This document shows positions 5,909 through 7,441 of a stretch of 7,441 nucleotides of DNA, one piece after another. The stretch spans positions 1-7,441 of the forward strand of contig RFXE01000083.1 of assembly GCA_009921785.1 (NCBI GenBank), written 5' to 3'. Both the position numbers and the translations under genes were made by a program. The stretch is from Alphaproteobacteria bacterium (GTDB lineage Bacteria > Pseudomonadota > Alphaproteobacteria > Rhizobiales > Beijerinckiaceae). The notes under the pieces are model-generated. The model was given only the letters and a program-made list of their open reading frames with translations. It searched no databases and was not told the DNA's origin. Position 1 is the stretch's first letter, and every line of letters begins with the position of its first letter.

Positions 5909-6864
5909 GCCGGACCTCCCTTCGCCTTGGCTTTGGCTTTTAATTGTTCCTCGCGTTGCGCAGCAGCAGCCTCAGTCAGACGCAGAACAACACGGTCCGG
6001 ATAGCGCAGATCAACAAGAACAATGTCTTTATCGGTCAACTTATGATCACGCACAAAGCTCGAAAATTTTTGTAGCGCAGCGGACGGATTCTCTTCCGGC
6101 AAAAGCACGTCGAGACCGCTTGTGAGCTTCAAAGTCCAACGGCGATCACCCACGCGAACACCAGCTTTTACAAGCGGTTTTACATCAGGCGCGCCCTCAA
6201 GAATGGACACAAATTCGGTTGCTCGCGCCGCAGCCCCTTCGCCCACGACGAGGGGTAAAGTGGCGAAGGCTTCATCATTCATATCACCAATGACACGACC
6301 ATCTGATCCGATGATCGAAACCTCACCATCGCGCTGCCACAAGGCGTAGGGCTTATTTTCAGAAATGCCGATGGAGAGCGCATTCGGATAGAATTTGCGC
6401 ACGGTGACATCGCGTACAAGCGGCAACGCCATCAAACGCGTGCGTACCGCGTCAGCATCAAGGAAAGGCAACGAGTCATCGGCTTCGATGCCGGTCGCGG
6501 CGAGCACATCTTGCTCGTTTAATGTTTGAAGCCCTGTGATTGTGACGCTGCGAATATCAAAACCGGCAAGGCGCAATGCTTCTTGCCGCAAATCGCCATG
6601 CGCTTCGAGAAAGGATTGAATATGACCGCCGCGATCAAGACCAAAGAGAAGCGTCGCGGCAAACAGCCCCACAGTGAGCGTTGAGCCGATCCCCTTGGGA
6701 ATACGCGTAATGAGAGCAGAAACAGTATCGCGAAAGCGGGAGTCTGATCCAAAACGGGTTGTTAAAACTCTGAACCGAGAATGATGAACACGATGTACAA
6801 ACGCGAATTCGCCGGAGGCGGATTGCCCCCTCAGCGCTCGCAGCTCGCGTCCTCCACCATCCAT
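5905..6864 (-). CDS. ftsQ: Cell division protein FtsQ
   Basis: FtsQ is a bitopic inner-membrane protein that, with FtsB and FtsL, links the Z ring to the septal peptidoglycan synthase FtsWI. The product has 319 residues. A cytoplasmic N-terminus of about 57 residues precedes one membrane segment at about 58-76 (GIGSTLTVGLFAATLLFGL). The POTRA domain follows at about 103-171: FDIRSVTITGLQTLNEQDV, then FLDADAVRTRLMALPLVRDV, then ISENKPYALWQRDG at 167-180. The FtsQ beta domain extends to about 296. The end is an Ala/Lys-rich tail with a KAKAKA repeat. The start at 6864 lies inside ddl (34-base overlap), and MDGGGR matches the usual start of rhizobial FtsQ. Only a weak GGCGAG lies upstream, which favours coupling to ddl translation. 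No ATG lies in frame near an alternative start. Confidence 0.95.
   Translation of the reverse strand: MDGGGRELRALRGQSASGEFAFVHRVHHSRFRVLTTRFGSDSRFRDTVSALITRIPKGIGSTLTVGLFAATLLFGLDRGGHIQSFLEAHGDLRQEALRLAGFDIRSVTITGLQTLNEQDVLAATGIEADDSLPFLDADAVRTRLMALPLVRDVTVRKFYPNALSIGISENKPYALWQRDGEVSIIGSDGRVIGDMNDEAFATLPLVVGEGAAARATEFVSILEGAPDVKPLVKAGVRVGDRRWTLKLTSGLDVLLPEENPSAALQKFSSFVRDHKLTDKDIVLVDLRYPDRVVLRLTEAAAAQREEQLKAKAKAKGGPA
5914..5920 (-). promoter_or_regulatory. Strong ribosome binding site of ftsA
   Basis: GGGAGGT lies 5 bases before the ftsA ATG, inside the last codons of ftsQ (encoding Gly-Gly near the tail). It is the best Shine-Dalgarno in the window. Together with the ATGA overlap it suggests that ftsA is both coupled to ftsQ and able to initiate efficiently alone. 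Confidence 0.8.
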
Positions 6865-7441
6865 CGTACTAACTCGCCAAACCCGATACCCTCATGGGCA
6901 GCCAATTCGGGCACCAAAGACGTTTCCGTCATCCCCGGCTGGGTGTTGACTTCGAGGCAGACCACCTCGCCCGTACCGTTGGGCGTGTCGTCGTAACGAA
7001 AGTCCATGCGGCTCACACCGCGGCAGCCTAAAGATTGATGCGCCGTTAACGCTAGCTTTTGGACAAGATGGTAAATATTCGGTAAAATTTTTGCCGGCAA
7101 AACGTGAATTGATCCGCCCTTGGCATATTTCGACTCAAAATCGTAAAAACTTCCGGCCGCCGGCTGGATATCGATGACCCCGAGCGCCCGCCCATCCATG
7201 ACAGCGCAAGTTAATTCCCGCCCGGGGATATAGCGCTCAATCAAAACCGTATCGCCATGGGGCCAATCGGCGCGACCAAGCTCCTGCGGTGGGTGTGAAC
7301 GATCTTCACGCACGAGAATAACGCCGACGGACGATCCCTCATTGACCGGCTTCACCACATAGGGTGGCGGCATGACATGGGCCTTCGCCGCCTCGAACCG
7401 GCTGATGGTAATACCGTCAGCCACCGGCACGCCCGCTGCTT
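6831..7441 (-). CDS. ddl: D-alanine--D-alanine ligase, C-terminal part (runs off the right edge)
   Basis: Ddl joins two D-alanines with ATP in the cytoplasm to make the dipeptide that ends the peptidoglycan stem. About 202 residues of the ATP-grasp region are visible; the N-terminal part lies beyond the window. Counting from the first full codon (bases 7439-7437): AAGVPVADG resembles the family segment before the ATP-binding domain. PYVVKPVNEGSSVGV holds the ATP-binding Lys (about 30). VLIERYIPGRE holds an adenine-binding loop (about 65-75). FYDFESKYAKGG is the flexible substrate loop (about 98-109). SRMDFRY with Asp about 146 and CLEVNTQPGM with Glu about 163 and Asn about 165 give the metal ligands. 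All key residues in the visible part are present. The GTG at 7430 is internal, not the true start. The stop overlaps the start of ftsQ, as is usual for ddlB at this place in the dcw cluster, so ddlB is the likely subtype. Confidence 0.96.
   Translation of the reverse strand, partial: AAGVPVADGITISRFEAAKAHVMPPPYVVKPVNEGSSVGVILVREDRSHPPQELGRADWPHGDTVLIERYIPGRELTCAVMDGRALGVIDIQPAAGSFYDFESKYAKGGSIHVLPAKILPNIYHLVQKLALTAHQSLGCRGVSRMDFRYDDTPNGTGEVVCLEVNTQPGMTETSLVPELAAHEGIGFGELVRWMVEDASCER

Noticed and set aside
5914..5960. Near-repeated AAAGCCAAAGCCAAGG bases at the 3' end of ftsQ
   Set aside because: It encodes the Lys/Ala tail of FtsQ and is short; it is ordinary low-complexity coding sequence rather than a separate repeat element.
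1..7441. A mobile element, CRISPR array, toxin-antitoxin pair or other accessory system
   Set aside because: All seven genes belong to the conserved dcw cluster and its usual neighbours in standard order; no repeats of mobile-element type, no spacers and no foreign-looking segment are visible.

Overview
The window is a stretch of the division and cell wall (dcw) cluster of an alphaproteobacterium, read entirely on the minus strand. In transcription order it holds ddl (3' part), ftsQ, ftsA, ftsZ, lpxC, bamD and recN (5' part). The gene order, the FtsZ tail ending in IPAFLRRQ after a very long Pro/Ala/Gln-rich linker, the FtsQ start MDGGGR and the bamD-recN pair together suggest Hyphomicrobiales (Rhizobiales). 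Base composition looks moderate, roughly mid-50s % G+C judged by eye from a few lines, so a very high-GC rhizobial genome is less likely. I cannot name a genus.

Region by region: 7441-6831 is the ATP-grasp C-terminal part of D-alanine--D-alanine ligase. It overlaps ftsQ (6864-5905) by 34 bases, and ftsQ overlaps ftsA (5908-4583) by 4 bases (ATGA). A 93-base gap separates ftsA from ftsZ (4489-2780). A strong intrinsic terminator follows ftsZ. It lies in a 303-base intergenic region that also holds a candidate CtrA-type site, small inverted repeats and a weak candidate promoter for lpxC (2476-1532). A gap of 171 bases with two small inverted repeats leads to bamD (1360-485). recN begins 43 bases after bamD and runs off the left edge.

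The genes cover connected envelope tasks. Ddl makes the D-Ala-D-Ala end of the peptidoglycan stem. FtsQ, FtsA and FtsZ build the division ring and link it to septal wall synthesis. LpxC commits UDP-GlcNAc derivatives to lipid A. BamD helps insert outer membrane proteins. RecN is the DNA-repair outlier that commonly follows bamD in these bacteria. The tight ddl-ftsQ-ftsA junctions point to translational coupling, while the terminator after ftsZ suggests that lpxC onward is at least partly a separate transcription unit.

I looked for an undescribed system on both strands and did not find one. No tRNA, rRNA, CRISPR, transposon or foreign island is visible. The items worth a second look are regulatory or protein-detail points: the ftsZ-lpxC intergenic region, the Asp after the BamD lipobox cysteine, the FtsZ linker and the LpxC tail.
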